A stretch of 64,000 nucleotides of DNA from Tragulus kanchil. Its lineage: Eukaryota > Chordata > Mammalia > Artiodactyla > Tragulidae. The notes under the pieces were generated by a model. The model did no database searches and was not told the origin of the DNA. It saw only the letters and a list, made by a program, of their open reading frames with translations. Positions 12,086 through 24,310 of this stretch are shown here, in pieces (position 1 is the stretch's first letter; each line of letters starts with the position of its first letter). The position numbers and the translations under genes are program-made. Location of the stretch: the NCBI GenBank assembly GCA_022376925.1, contig JAIOJX010000032.1:203852939-203916938 (forward strand), in the 5' to 3' direction.

Positions 12086-12626
12086 CAAAGACCATTTAAG
12101 TAAAGAAATTTCTACATGACAGAGGGCAGTGTGCTGATGCTATACTCCGTGGTTTTCAGATAAGAAGTCAGGAGTTTTCTCCAGTAAAAAATGACCTCAC
12201 AAATGCCTACACTATGATTCCTTAATTAAAATAAACTCATATAATACACAGAACATACTACCTCAGACAAAGATGATCAAGTGATGAATGATACTGAAAA
12301 AAATAAAAATTCCTATGGAGCTGGATGGTCACTGAAAAGAAAAAGATAGACAGCATAATGATAATTGTTTTATTAGAAGAAAATAAACCTTTGGGAACAG
12401 TGCCTTACCCTTTGAGTAAGGATTAATTTTGCACAAATTAATGTACACTACGTACTACATTTTTATAAGGGCCCATGACAAGAGGTTAAGCTGATATATT
12501 TCTCCACACAAATAACAGGGAAGCTCACAGAACCGCTATGGATTTACCCCCAGCAGAACACGAAAAACATGGTAATGGATTCTAATGATAATTCTGAATC
12601 ATCAAGAAAAATTTAAGTCTTCATGA
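12086..12626. other. Single-copy intron-like sequence
   Basis: AT-rich, no recognisable repeat or exon. Confidence 0.5.
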
Positions 12627-12634
12627 CCTGACTT

Positions 12635-12891
12635 GTTTTTTTTTCATTGGTCCTTCATTTACTTATTTTCATCCATCTTAATTCTTTGGCCTATGTGGGC
12701 CTCCCATCACAGTGGCCTCTCCAGCTGCAGAACACCGGGTCTGGGCGCATGTGCTTCAGAGTGCTGGTTCATAACTGGACACACCAGTCCAGCAGCTCCA
12801 CGGCATATGGGATCTTCCCGTGCTAGGGATCGAACCAGTGCCCTTTGCACTGCAAGGCAGACTCTCTATCCACTGGACCACCAGGGAAGCC
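12635..12891 (-). mobile_element. CHR-type SINE with target duplication
   Basis: Inverted; CCTGACTT occurs on both sides (12627-12634 and 12892-12899). Body retains GGGCGCATGTGCTTCAGAG. Confidence 0.92.
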
Positions 12892-12899
12892 CCTGACTT

Positions 12900-13565
12900 T
12901 TTTTGTGAATGCCTTTTGTAATTGGGGCCATACTGATACACTAGTGCAATTGTATCATCTCCTTACATAAATACTCAGGAGCTTGTCATTTTAGAGACAG
13001 CGAGCAGGGAATCAATATTTCACTCACATGTAAGCTCCACTACAACAAGACTTCTGTGTCTACTATTACATCATTGCATACAAACTGTTAAACCAGAAGA
13101 CCAACATCTAACTTAAGACTATTTCCTATAAGAATCTGAATGTTATTTATTCTTTGAAAATCTTGACAGGTCATGAAGGATTAATGTGTGCTTTTAGAGA
13201 CCAAAAAAGTCTTTAAAACACTAGCTTTTACATATCTGGGAATTTGATCCTTTGGGAAATTATTGAACTAAGATCAGGCAACAGAAAGGGTAAATAGTAC
13301 AAAAGACATTTTTTGTGCAGGAACTCTGAAATGAAACAAAGAATGTCAAAACTGGTTCAGCGTTACCTTTTGACAAAGCCACGTATGGCTTCAGAACATG
13401 TCTTCCCTATTGTAGATTCCCCAAGAACCAACCGTTCAAGCCATGGTGGCTTTGGTAATAAACGTTTGAGCAATGATTCCCACACTTCTCATGAAAAAAT
13501 ATCTATTTTAAAAAAATCAACAGAAGGCAGATACTATCACATGGAAAAGCCTTATTTTGAATTAC
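12900..13565 (-). other. Intron 3' of the TTLL5-like exon
   Basis: Single-copy sequence beginning with the donor GTAATT on the minus strand; no further exon recognised down to position 1. Confidence 0.55.
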
Positions 13566-13761
13566 CTGGTGCAGAGCTCGACTCTGGTCTAGAAGCTGCC
13601 GGGACTGAAGCTTTTGCTGTTCGAGCTGCTGCAGGGCAAAATGGAGCTGGTAACTGCCCGCAGTGGGGTGGTACTTGTGCTGGGGGACCACCCCTGTCGC
13701 CTTGCTGTATGCGTTGTTCTCTACCTCTCCCTCCCAGGCAAAGCGACCTGTCTGGAGACTC
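13566..13761 (-). CDS. TTLL5: Internal coding exon, TTLL5-like (C-terminal region)
   Basis: Read on the minus strand, the exon follows a pyrimidine-rich acceptor ending in TAG (13762-13764) and ends CACCAG before GTAATT (donor at 13565). It is 196 nt: one base completing a split codon, then 65 uninterrupted codons beginning [18 protein letters not shown] and ending QSRALHQ. The central part, [20 protein letters not shown], followed by a glutamine-rich helical stretch, I recognise from memory as the C-terminal tail of tubulin tyrosine ligase-like 5. That enzyme adds glutamate chains to tubulin; its tail lies outside the catalytic TTL domain and has been linked to nuclear-receptor coactivator binding. 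It is the only strong exon seen and lies in a non-duplicated stretch. I could not find the flanking exons, so neighbouring introns must be long or extend beyond the window. The gene assignment is by memory; the exon itself is clear. Confidence 0.62.
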
Positions 13762-14364
13762 CTACAGAGAAAAGAAAGCAGACTTCTTAGAGTGGCTGGT
13801 TGTGTGCACCATGAAGGAAAGGAGAGAAATACCTTAGTCATTTTTCCTTTATAGAACTGAACACAGTTTGGAATTAAAAATCTGTGATAAATGATCTGAT
13901 TGCCTACTAAACTGCAGCTCCATGAAGACAAAGGCGGGCTGCTCTGCTCTCCGTTCCATTTGTAGCATTTGTCCTAAGGTTTGGCAAGAGGTCTGCCCAC
14001 GAAAATATCTGTTGACGCTTAAATAATTGAAATAGCAATTTCACTACCCTGTAATGGCCCAAAGGACCTCCAAGAGGAGCCCGGAGAGCTTCAGATGCAG
14101 AAGGGGAAGGTATTTTAAGGTGACAACAGAGGCACAGGCAGCTCCAATATCGACTTCAAAAGCAGAGAGGAGAATGATACAAGATTCTTGGTTTTTCTAA
14201 GCCACCTATTAGTGAAGTATCTGATTTTTTAAAATAAATGTTTATATTTGAGCTTATATCCTGTATTATGGGATAGTATAACTGTTGTGAGAAGATACAT
14301 TTTTTCTTATTCTGAATTCATTTCATTTGGGTCCCTGGCCATGCTGACATTTAGCCTGCGCACA
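13762..14364 (-). other. Intron 5' of the TTLL5-like exon
   Basis: Starts with the pyrimidine tract (minus-strand TTTCTTTTCTCTGTAG); no repeat recognised until the L1 tail. Confidence 0.55.
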
Positions 14365-14870
14365 TTTAAGACATTATGCTAGGTGAAATAGCCAGCCAGA
14401 AGAGGACAAATACTGTATGATTTGTCCTAGAATAGTCAAATCAATGCAGACAGAAAGTTGAATAGTGGTTGTCCAGACTGGGGAGACAGGGCTGGGAAGT
14501 TATTGTTTAATGGGTATAGCATTGTAGCTTGGGATGATGACAAAGCTTTGGAGATGAATGGTGGTAATAGTTGCACAACATTGTGAAAAAGTAAAAGCTG
14601 TGAACATGTTAGTTGCTCAATTGTGTCCGACTATGCAAGTCCGCCAGGCTCCTCTGTGCATGTGATTCTCCAGGCAAGAATACTGGGGTAGGTTGTCATT
14701 TCCTTCTCTAGGGGATCTTCCCAACCCAAGGATCGAACTCGGGTCTCCTGCACTGTAGGTAGACTCTTTACCACCTGAGCCACCAGGCAAGCACAGTATT
14801 GTAAATAAACTAAATGCCATTGAACTGTATACTTAAAAGTAGTAAATTTTATTGTATATATTATTTTACC
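14365..14870 (+). mobile_element. L1 3'-end fragment split by Bov-tA
   Basis: ACATTATGCTAGGTGAAATAGCCAG, GACAAATACTGTATGATT and, beyond the SINE, AACTGTATACTTAAAAGTAG and TATTTTACCATAG: the standard order of an L1 3' untranslated end. Confidence 0.75.
14600..14793 (-). mobile_element. Bov-tA SINE
   Basis: Inverted: GTTGCTCAATTGTGTCCGAC at left, GGCAAGAATACTGGGG, GGATCGAACTCGGGTCTCC and head GAGCCACCAGGCAAGC at right. Nested in an L1 tail. Confidence 0.93.
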
Positions 14871-15486
14871 ATAGTTTTTTTTTTTTTTAAGTTTCCCATT
14901 TATTTTTAGAACAATCTTATTTTGGAAATCCTTCCATCTCTTTAACACTTCTGGCTCGTTAACTCTGAACCTTCCTAACCCAGTATTTTTTTTCTTTTCC
15001 TTTTAGAGTTACAGTGACCAGAAAACTGTACATAGAAGAATCATGAAAAGCCTCATGGTGATCTACCTTATCTCCAAACCTTGGTGAATGGGGCTTAGAG
15101 AAGTAAAACAGTGTCTAATTCAAGAAACCTATTCATAGTGATTGAAATCATCATGTTATTCTTTCCTTTGTAAATAGCCTTTGGTGTTCATGGTCATTTC
15201 AGTTTCAGAGATGAAACACCACCGGGATGAATTTCCAGAGACCTTCCTGAATCCTGACCTACCGGTTGGCTGGTTATCAACAGTTGGGGTCCTCGTGACC
15301 CCAGCAGAGCCCTGTGGGAGGGAGCAAAACGGGATGTCTGCTGACACTAGAAGCCCAAGCTCCTCTCTTGCCTGGGACCTCCTCTCTCACAGCTTGGTCA
15401 TTTCAGATCTCTGCTTTGGTTTTTCTACCTCTCTCAAGGAGATTTCCGGACACCTTGCTAAGGGAAAGTCTGTCTAACGTATTCTT

Positions 15487-15810
15487 TTTCCTAAAGATTT
15501 ATTTATTTATTTATTTTGGGCGGGGGTCGGGTTGGGGAGGCAGGGGAGTGGGCGGGCCACTTCTATTGGTCTTTCATTTCTCTCTTTTCATCCGTCTTTG
15601 TTCTTTGGCTCCTGTGGGCCTCCCATCGCGGTGGCGTCTGTCGTCACAGAGCGCAGGCTCTGGGCGCATGCGCTCCAGAGCTCCGGCTCGGTAATTGGAC
15701 ACATCAGTCAGCCGCTCCGCAGCACGTGGGATCTTCCCAGGCCAGGGATCGAACTGGCGCCCTTGCACTGCAAGGCGGTGTCCTTACCCACTGGACCACC
15801 AGGGGAAGCC
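15487..15810 (-). mobile_element. Young CHR-type SINE with GC-rich extension
   Basis: Perfect 13-base target duplication CTAACGTATTCTT at 15474-15486 and 15811-15823. Extension GGGCGGGGGTCGGGTTGGGG, then GCGGGCCACTTCTATTGG, many CpGs. Confidence 0.95.
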
Positions 15811-16579
15811 CTAACGTATTCTTAAGTCTGTGGAGGAAAGGTTTTCTTTCACATAATCTCTGATATGTCACAATCCTTGCTCACCTCTTCGCACAGTTTG
15901 ACTCCCAGAGTTTAGCTGTGTAGTTATGCACTTTTGGCTAATCTTCCTGGACAACAGAACCAGAAAGCTCAGAGTTTACTTATTAGCTTTCTTCTTTATT
16001 TTTTAGTATGACATTTGATCTTCCTGATCTCTCCTGAGTTGCCTCACTGTGTGTGTTGTTAGACATGATCTTTCCCAAGGGGCTTCTGGAGATGTGGAGA
16101 AATGTGGAGACCAATGACTGCGTGTAAATGAATACTCGAGTATGTGAATAAAATGTTGATGTTGTTCACAAAGTGAAGTATTGAGTGGGACTCAAACAGG
16201 AGCTCTAGTGTTAAGAAGAGAAAACTATTGTCTCTGTTCTCGTTAGTGAGAGAAGAGAAAAAAAAGGGGGAGATTGGTGTTCATGGTCATTTCAGTTTCA
16301 GAGATGAAACACCACCGGGATGAATTTCCAGAGACCTTCCTGAATCCTGACCTACCGGTTGGCTGGTTATCAACAGTTGGGGTCCTCGTGACCCCAGCAG
16401 AGCCCTGTGGGAGGGAGCAAAACGGGATGTCTGCTGACACTAGAAGCCCAAGCTCCTCTCTTGCCTGGGACCTCCTCTCTCACAGCTTGGTCATTTCAGA
16501 TCTCTGCTTTGGTTTTTCTACCTCTCTCAAGGAGATTTCCGGACACCTTGCTAAGGGAAAGTCTGTCTAACGTATTCTT

Positions 16580-16903
16580 TTTCCTAAAGATTTATTTATT
16601 TATTTATTTTGGGCGGGGGACGGGTTGGGGAGGGAGGGGAGTGGGCGGGCCACTTCTATTGGTCTTTCATTTCTCTTTTTTCATCCGTCTTTGTTCTTTG
16701 GCTCCTGTGGGCCTCCCATCGCGGTGGCGTCTGTCGTCACAGAGCGCAGGCTCTGGGCGCATGCGCTCCAGAGCTCCGGCTCGGTAATTGGACACATCAG
16801 TCAGCCGCTCCGCAGCACGTGGGATCTTCCCAGGCCAGGGATCGAACTGGCGCCCTTGCACTGCAAGGCGGTGTCCTTACCCACTGGACCACCAGGGGAA
16901 GCC
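16580..16903 (-). mobile_element. Young CHR-type SINE (duplicated)
   Basis: Copy of 15487-15810 with the same target duplication; differs in the extension (GGGGGACGGG for GGGGGTCGGG, and GAGGGAGGGG for GAGGCAGGGG). Confidence 0.95.
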
Positions 16904-17355
16904 CTAACGTATTCTTAAGTCTGTGGAGGAAAGGTTTTCTTTCACATAATCTCTGATATGTCACAATCCTTGCTCACCTCTTCGCACAGTTTGACTCCCA
17001 GAGTTTAGCTGTGTAGTTATGCACTTTTGGCTAATCTTCCTGGACAACAGAACCAGAAAGCTCAGAGTTTACTTATTAGCTTTCTTCTTTATTTTTTAGT
17101 ATGACATTTGATCTTCCTGATCTCTCCTGAGTTGCCTCACTGTGTGTGTTGTTAGACATGATCTTTCCCAAGGGGCTTCTGGAGATGTGGAGAAATGTGG
17201 AGACCAATGACTGCGTGTAAATGAATACTCGAGTATGTGAATAAAATGTTGATGTTGTTCACAAAGTGAAGTATTGAGTGGGACTCAAACAGGAGCTCTA
17301 GTGTTAAGAAGGGAGAAAACTATTGTCTCTGTTCTCGTTAGTGAGAGAAGAGAAA

Positions 17356-17793
17356 AGCTTACTGAAGACACAACAAATAGCGATGGGAATGGAGGGACTT
17401 CTGAGTGGAAGGCACAGCAATGGAGTAAGGCATCCAGGTACAACGAAAAGTAGGAACAAGCCAATCCCAAGAACACAGAAACACAAGGGAAGAGGCAGAC
17501 GATGCAGCAAGAACTGTCTGGCTAAATAAATGGAGGTCTCCACACCAGTTAAGGCAGGAATTTGAATCTAGAATGAAACTATTATTTATGATAACTGGGC
17601 CAAAGGTTAGACAGTCTATCAATGGTGATTCTGCTTTGGTTCCTGGCCTGCTGGTTATAGAAGGTTCTAGAAACAAGAAGCAATGCAGACTCAGGGATTC
17701 AGCACTAAAAGTTTGATGTAACAATGTAGCTTGTATCGTAGGATTCATCTTATGTGCTAGCTAAATTGGCTTCACTTTCTAAAAACTGTTTTA
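17356..17793. other. Unrecognised duplicated sequence
   Basis: Long minus-strand open frame (17359-17748) but no splice signals or recognisable protein; copy at 18469-18858. Confidence 0.4.
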
Positions 17794-17998
17794 GGGTCTT
17801 CCCTGGTGGTCCAGTGGCTAAGACTCTGTGCTCCCAATGTAGGGGTCCAGGGTTCAATCCCTGGTCAGGGAACTAGATCCCACAGGCCACAACCAAGAGC
17901 CCGCATGCTGTATCCCTCATGTTACAATGAAGATTGAAGCTCCTGAATGCTGTAGCCAAGACCTGGTCCAGTCAAATAAATAGGTAGATGAAATTTTT
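17794..17998 (+). mobile_element. CHR-2-like SINE
   Basis: GGGTCTTCCCTGGTGGTCCA head, GGTTCAATCCCTGGTCAGGG box B, AAATAAATAGGTAGATG tail. Confidence 0.92.
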
Positions 17999-18903
17999 TT
18001 TTTTTAATTGGTAACAGCTGGTTACGGCTGGATCTGGTGCCATTGCTATGCTGTTTAAAACCAAACCTGCGTAATCTCTGATATGTCACAATCCTTGCTC
18101 ACCTCTTGCACAGTTTGACTCCCAGAGTTTAGCCACTTTGGCTAATCTTCCTGGACAACAGAACCAGAAAGCTCAGAGTTTACTTATTAGCTTTCTTCTT
18201 TATTTTTTAGTATGACATTTGATCTTCCTGATCTCTCCTGAGTTGCCTCACTGTGTGTGTTGTTAGACATGATCTTTCCCAAGGGGCTTCTGGAGATGTG
18301 GAGAAATGTGGAGACCAATGACTGCGTGTAAATGAATACTCGAGTATGTGAATAAAATGTTGATGTTGTTCACAAAGTGAAGTATTGAGTGGGACTCAAA
18401 CAGGAGCTCTAGTGTTAAGAAGGAGAAAACTATTGTCTCTGTTCTCGTTAGTGAGAGAAGAGAAAAGCTTACTGAAGACACAACAAATAGCGATGGGAAT
18501 GGAGGGACTTCTGAGTGGAAGGCACAGCAATGGAGTAAGGCATCCAGGTACAACGAAAAGTAGGAACAAGCCAATCCCAAGAACACAGAAACACAAGGGA
18601 AGAGGCAGACGATGCAGCAAGAACTGTCTGGCTAAATAAATGGAGGTCTCCACACCAGTTAAGGCAGGAATTTGAATCTAGAATGAAACTATTATTTATG
18701 ATAACTGGGCCAAAGGTCAGACAGTCTATCAATGGTGATTCTGCTTTGGTTCCTGGCCTGCTGGTTATAGAAGGTTCTAGAAACAAGAAGCAATGCAGAC
18801 TCAGGGATTCAGCACTAAAAGTTTGATGTAACAATGTAGCTTGTATCGTAGGATTCATCTTATGTGCTAGCTAAATTGGCTTCACTTTCTAAAAACTGTT
18901 TTA

Positions 18904-19110
18904 GGGTCTTCCCTGGTGGTCCAGTGGCTAAGACTCTGTGCTCCCAATGTAGGGGTCCAGGGTTCAATCCCTGGTCAGGGAACTAGATCCCACAGGCCAC
19001 AACCAAGAGCCCGCATGCTGTATCCCTCATGTTACAATGAAGATTGAAGCTCCTGAATGCTGTAGCCAAGACCTGGTCCAGTCAAATAAATAGGTAGATG
19101 AAATTTTTTT
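18904..19110 (+). mobile_element. CHR-2-like SINE (duplicated)
   Basis: Copy of 17794-17998; the T-run after it is longer here. Confidence 0.92.
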
Positions 19111-19548
19111 TTTTTTTTTTTTAATTGGTAACAGCTGGTTACGGCTGGATCTGGTGCCATTGCTACTGTAAAAACTGCTTTAATAACAAGTATTCCTAGC
19201 AGGCATTTACTTTAATGCCTTCTTGTAATCAGAAAGAGTCTGTAACTAGCCCCCCTTATTTGGAGATGACCAGATATATGGACATGAAGCAAGGGTCTAC
19301 TGATGTATAAAGGGTGGGACAGTGGGCAAGAGAAGATCAAATGAGGGACTTTGGATAAGAGGAGGGTGATTCATCCAACTGCATCCGGAGTGGATAGATT
19401 GCAACTTTTTGTAGTGAAAGCTGTTTTAAATCTCATCAGTAAGAAAAGCATAGTCTCCAAATCACAAAAAGAAGTTTCTTAAGTAAGTACAGGCTTTTAG
19501 CAAAGAGGGAGAAATTTTTACAGAGAACCACTGGGTGCGTACAGGAGT

Positions 19549-21840
19549 GCTCAGCGGTATAAGGCAATGTGTACGTGCAATGAGAAACCTGCTTGCTTTG
19601 AATTCCAGTGGGTGTTGCTGGGAGCATGGTATCTCACAGCTAAAGCGCAGATCTTTGGAGATTGTAATGTGGAGTGTTGACATGACTGACTCAGAGGAGG
19701 CCAGGTGCACTGTCACTTGGGTGGGCCTGAGGTGACACATCTACACAGTCCTTTCCACAGCAGCTATGAGTTTCTCAAATTCATTTTCTACTCCCACCAA
19801 GATTTCAACATTCACTTATTCTCTATAAAATTTACTTTTTATGTTATTCTTTGCTCAATGCTAAGATATTATACACATTCCCTATAAGTAACTTCTTTAT
19901 ACTTTTGTTATTTATAGAGGAGGATAGACAGATTCAAAAGAATTAGCTGTGGGAACGCTCTGGCTGTCTAACATTTGATCCAAATTCAGAGATTCAAAGT
20001 GAACTGTGCTGTATTTTGCTCTGACAATATGGTAAATTTTTCTAAGCCACACATTCATTTATTATCCATTCAGAAGGTCATCTTACATTCAGGATTAAAT
20101 GTTTCTCACCATCACTGCCCTTCTGCACTGTGCCCCACCCTTCCCACTTCTGGTCAAAACACACTGAAGGGCTGTATCTTTTCCTTTGGTTTAATATCTC
20201 TGTTCCATCATATGGATGCTGGTTGTCAGGAAGTCAGAGGAAACTAGTAAAATGCAGGGTATTTAGAAAGCAAAATCTCCTGAGCAGGCTGTTCCCTCTT
20301 AACAAAGATATGCGTTCAGTGTCAAGATTTCCCAGGAATAACGTGATGTCTCAAGAATGTAGAATAGGGATGAGATGCAGGAATTCGACAGTTATACAAA
20401 GAGTGTGATTCCACAGTCCATTTCTTGTGTTTCTTCCAGCTAATCTGAGCAAAACCTGAGCAACCATGTACAAGGACACCTCTATCCTTTTGAAGGTGCT
20501 GGTAAGTGTGTGGGTGTGCTTTTGGCTGTCCTGATAGTAGAGTGGAGGATTACTGATATTTAATAAGTAGAGGTCAAGGGTGCGAAAGGTCCAAAAATAT
20601 CAGAAAGAGCCAGCCCTAAGCTAGGAAAATATGTGCTACTCAAATGCCATTGGTGTTTCTAATGAGAAATACTGTAAGATAGTGAAAAGGTTTGCGTGCA
20701 GATGCTCAGCGGTATAAGGCAATGTACGTGCAATGAGAAACCTGCTTGCTTTGAATTCCAGTGGGTGTTGCTGGGAGCATGGTATCTCACAGCTAAAGCG
20801 CAGATCTTTGGAGATTGTAATGTGGAGTGTTGACATGACTGACTCAGAGGAGGCCAGGTGCACTGTCACTTGGGTGGGCCTGAGGTGACACATCTACACA
20901 GTCCTTTCCACAGCAGCTATGAGTTTCTCAAATTCATTTTCTACTCCCACCAAGATTTCAACATTCACTTATTCTCTATAAAATTTACTTTTTATGTTAT
21001 TCTTTGCTCAATGCTAAGATATTATACACATTCCCTATAAGTAACTTCTTTATACTTTTGTTATTTATAGAGGAGGATAGACAGATTCAAAAGAATTAGC
21101 TGTGGGAACGCTCTGGCTGTCTAACATTTGATCCAAATTCAGAGATTCAAAGTGAACTGTGCTGTATTTTGCTCTGACAATATGGTAAATTTTTCTAAGC
21201 CACACATTCATTTATTATCCATTCAGAAGGTCATCTTACATTCAGGATTAAATGTTTCTCACCATCACTGCCCTTCTGCACTGTGCCCCACCCTTCCCAC
21301 TTCTGGTCAAAACACACTGAAGGGCTGTATCTTTTCCTTTGGTTTAATATCTCTGTTCCATCATATGGATGCTGGTTGTCAGGAAGTCAGAGGAAACTAG
21401 TAAAATGCAGGGTATTTAGAAAGCAAAATCTCCTGAGCAGGCTGTTCCCTCTTAACAAAGATATGCGTTCAGTGTCAAGATTTCCCAGGAATAACGTGAT
21501 GTCTCAAGAATGTAGAATAGGGATGAGATGCAGGAATTCGACAGTTATACAAAGAGTGTGATTCCACAGTCCATTTCTTGTGTTTCTTCCAGCTAATCTG
21601 AGCAAAACCTGAGCAACCATGTACAAGGACACCTCTATCCTTTTGAAGGTGCTGGTAAGTGTGTGGGTGTGCTTTTGGCTGTCCTGATAGTAGAGTGGAG
21701 GATTACTGATATTTAATAAGTAGAGGTCAAGGGTGCGAAAGGTCCAAAAATATCAGAAAGAGCCAGCCCTAAGCTAGGAAAATATGTGCTACTCAAATGC
21801 CATTGGTGTTTCTAATGAGAAATACTGTAAGATAGTGAAG
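19549..21840. repeat. Tandem segment pair 8 (19549-20687 / 20704-21840)
   Basis: Offset 1155, dropping to 1153 after a GT missing within 25 bases of the start of the second copy. Contains the plus-strand exon-like segment twice. Confidence 0.95.
20440..20501 (+). other. Exon-like 62-nt segment with both splice sites
   Basis: A strong acceptor (TTTCTTGTGTTTCTTCCAG) and donor (CTG before GTAAGTGTG) bracket 62 nt. It includes ACCATG followed by an open frame MYKDTSILLKVL. If spliced to the acceptor at 23414 the frame would continue MVLKGERE and stop. That makes a 20-residue product, so a non-coding RNA or untranslated exon is more plausible. The second copy is at 21593-21654. Confidence 0.25.
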
Positions 21841-22112
21841 GAGGTACTTTCTGGGGAGAATCTTAGTATTTCTCTACAAGAAAGAATATCCACTTTCATG
21901 ACACTTATTCCACTACAGACGGTGGAATATCTACCTATGGAATGTACAGATAATCAAGGATGGCAGAGGCTACATTTTCTTTGCCTATACATTTTCAATC
22001 TCAAACAAAGCAGTCATAGCACACGGTTAAGTGCTGGAAAGATGCTATAAATGCCCCAAATCCTACAAATGAGAGGAGAGCTCCCACAAGTTGTACACAG
22101 CAGTGATGGCCA

Positions 22113-22265
22113 GGGACTTCCCTGGTGGTCCAGTGACTAAGACTGTCAGGGGATTAGACCCCACATGCTGCAACTAAGAGTTCGCATGCTGCAACTAAAG
22201 ATCCCATGTGTCACACCTAGGACCTGGGTAGCCAAATAAATAAACAAGTATTTTAAAATAAATAA
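22113..22265 (+). mobile_element. CHR-2-like SINE, internally deleted
   Basis: GGGACTTCCCTGGTGGTCCAG head joined directly to GTCAGGGGATTAGACCCCAC; the part with the normal box B is missing. Tail AAATAAATAAACAAG. Confidence 0.9.
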
Positions 22266-23003
22266 TCAGAACACAAAGCACTGCTGGCCAGAATAAAGAA
22301 GCTATATGATCAGAGAAACATTACAAATTGTGCTGGGGAACCCCCTTGGCTTGGGGGTTATTTTCAAGGACCAAATTAAGAGTTATTCTGCATGGAATGT
22401 TGTGTTTCCCATTCCTGATCCTTCCCAGGGTAGTTGGGGTTGGGTCCGATTCACAAGGATGAAATGGATGAAGAGAGAACAGGCTACTGTGGCCTGTGTT
22501 ACACTCAGTGTCTCTATGCTTTGGTACTCTTAAAGTTCCATTTGTACGAGGGGCATATGATAATAGTACTATTAAAGTTTCATAGGATCATCACGTGGAT
22601 TAAAGAGCTGACCCAAGTGAAAGTGTAGGCACATAGGAAGGGTTCCAAACATACGGCACCACGACAACTACTGCCATTATTACTAGTCTTCTCCCTCCTA
22701 GACAATTCCTCTGTCCTGCTGCCCTATACAGTTCTTTGAGGTATTAGAGTATATAGAAACATAAATTTTGCCATTTTCCACCAGAGGATTCTGTGTTGCA
22801 GAGTTAGCACAATCTAGTCATGAGTATTCACTGTGAGGTCAAAAGTGCTCCAAGTCAGTAATACTAAAAAGGAAAGCCTTGAGGTACAGTGCATCCGTAG
22901 GGTTATAGTTGTATTGCAATTCTTTATGCTGAGGACTAAGACAAATTATCTGGGGAGGGATGGATCCGTCTCCTCTTCAGTCCACTAAATAGTGAAGGTG
23001 GGG

Positions 23004-23166
23004 GTTTCCCTGGTGGTCCTGTGGCCAGGACTCCATGCGCCTGATGCAGGGGGCCTAGGTTCAATCCCTTGTCAGGGAAATAGATCCCCCATACTACAAA
23101 ACTAAAACCTGGTGCAGCCAGTAAATATATGCAAATATTAAAAACAAAAAAAACAAAAAAACAAAA
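23004..23166 (+). mobile_element. CHR-2-like SINE
   Basis: GGTTTCCCTGGTGGTCCTGTGG head and GGTTCAATCCCTTGTCAGGG; AAAAACAAAAAAAAC tail. Confidence 0.9.
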
Positions 23167-23413
23167 CTGTGAAAGGGGCACCTATGAAATCTACCCTTCT
23201 AAGTAGTTTTCTGCTCACCGACTTCCTAATCCTCCATCAGAGCCAACCATCTCTGAGACTGAAGGTGTGATCTATAAGCAGTCATCAATCTACCTTCTTC
23301 TATTCTCCACCGGCGATCTGTTTACACTGCCTGTTTCTGTCCTAACCTTCTTCCCAGTCTTTCAACATGGTTTCTGTTCATGTAAATATAATGGGTTCTT
23401 TTTTCTGTTCCAG

Positions 23414-23480
23414 ATGGTGCTCAAGGGAGAGCGAGAGTGAACTGGAGAGGCCTTTGAGACTCCTTAAAACTTATGATCCC
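23414..23480 (+). other. Exon-like start after strong splice acceptor
   Basis: The acceptor GGGTTCTTTTTTCTGTTCCAG ends at 23413 and the sequence continues ATGGTGCTCAAGG with a stop eight codons later. No convincing donor or polyadenylation signal follows, so the end given is arbitrary. The duplicate begins at 24558. Confidence 0.18.
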
Positions 23481-24145
23481 AAAGGGGAGTCCTATCTCCA
23501 CCTTCAGAAATAATGAAATGGCTGTCTATTTTATTATAGCTCCTGAATTCAGCACCTTGGATATTACCTCTCTTGTAGTTAAATGAAAGGCAAGAAACAG
23601 AAAACATTTAAAAGTTTCTGATGGACTTCTGCTTCTGAGCAAGAAGAAAGTTTCAAGAGACTGTCACTTATACCTTAACAAAAATAATGACTGCTAAATT
23701 ATACTTATTTAAAGCCCAACAAAATGCTGAGGATCAGTAAATCAAAATGAAAATAATCACAGGAAGTGACAAGCTTTTTGTTTTTAGCCAGGATGGTCCC
23801 TGGGAGGAGGAACGGAAAGTGTCAAAGATGGGGCATAAGGCTCACGGCTGAGCAAACTAAGCATGGCACGGCTCTATCAGTTAAACTTCTGACAAATTTT
23901 TAACACCTGCATGTGGGATGGTATGTATTTTAGAAGCCCTAGCCATAGAATGAGTCTGTGCCCACATATAAACACTTTCGTGAGTAAAAACCCTCCAAGT
24001 CAGTAATACTAAAGGAAAGCCTTGAGGTACAGTGCATCCGTAGGGTTATAGTTGTATTGCAATTCTTTATGCTGAGGACTAAGACAAATTATCTGGGGAG
24101 GGATGGATCCGTCTCCTCTTCAGTCCACTAAATAGTGAAGGTGGG

Positions 24146-24310
24146 GGTTTCCCTGGTGGTCCTGTGGCCAGGACTCCATGCGCCTGATGCAGGGGGCCTA
24201 GGTTCAATCCCTTGTCAGGGAAATAGATCCCCCATACTACAAAACTAAAACCTGGTGCAGCCAGTAAATATATGCAAATATTAAAAACAAAAAAAAACAA
24301 AAAAACAAAA
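24146..24310 (+). mobile_element. CHR-2-like SINE (duplicated)
   Basis: Copy of 23004-23166, tail longer by two A. Confidence 0.9.

Larger units (their letters stand above)
15181..17355. repeat. Tandem segment pair 6 (15181-16260 / 16274-17355)
   Basis: Offset 1093. A 13-base purine junk stretch (AAAAGGGGGAGA region) joins the copies. Each contains the same young SINE with the same target duplication. Confidence 0.95.
16947..19165. repeat. Tandem segment pair 7 (16947-18048 / 18072-19165)
   Basis: Offset 1125 at the left edge. The second copy lacks about ten bases in the TTAGCTGTGTAG region within 70 bases of its start, then matches almost perfectly. Poly-T lengths differ near the right end. 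Confidence 0.95.
19166..22112. other. Mostly unrecognised, pair 8
   Basis: Apart from the exon-like 62-nt segment (twice) nothing identified. Confidence 0.45.

Noticed and set aside
13313..13837. 174-codon plus-strand open frame
   Set aside because: It overlaps the minus-strand TTLL5-like exon; its length results from antisense of the exon, and it has no recognisable product.
17359..17748. 129-codon minus-strand frame
   Set aside because: No splice sites, no recognisable domain; duplicated only because its segment is duplicated.
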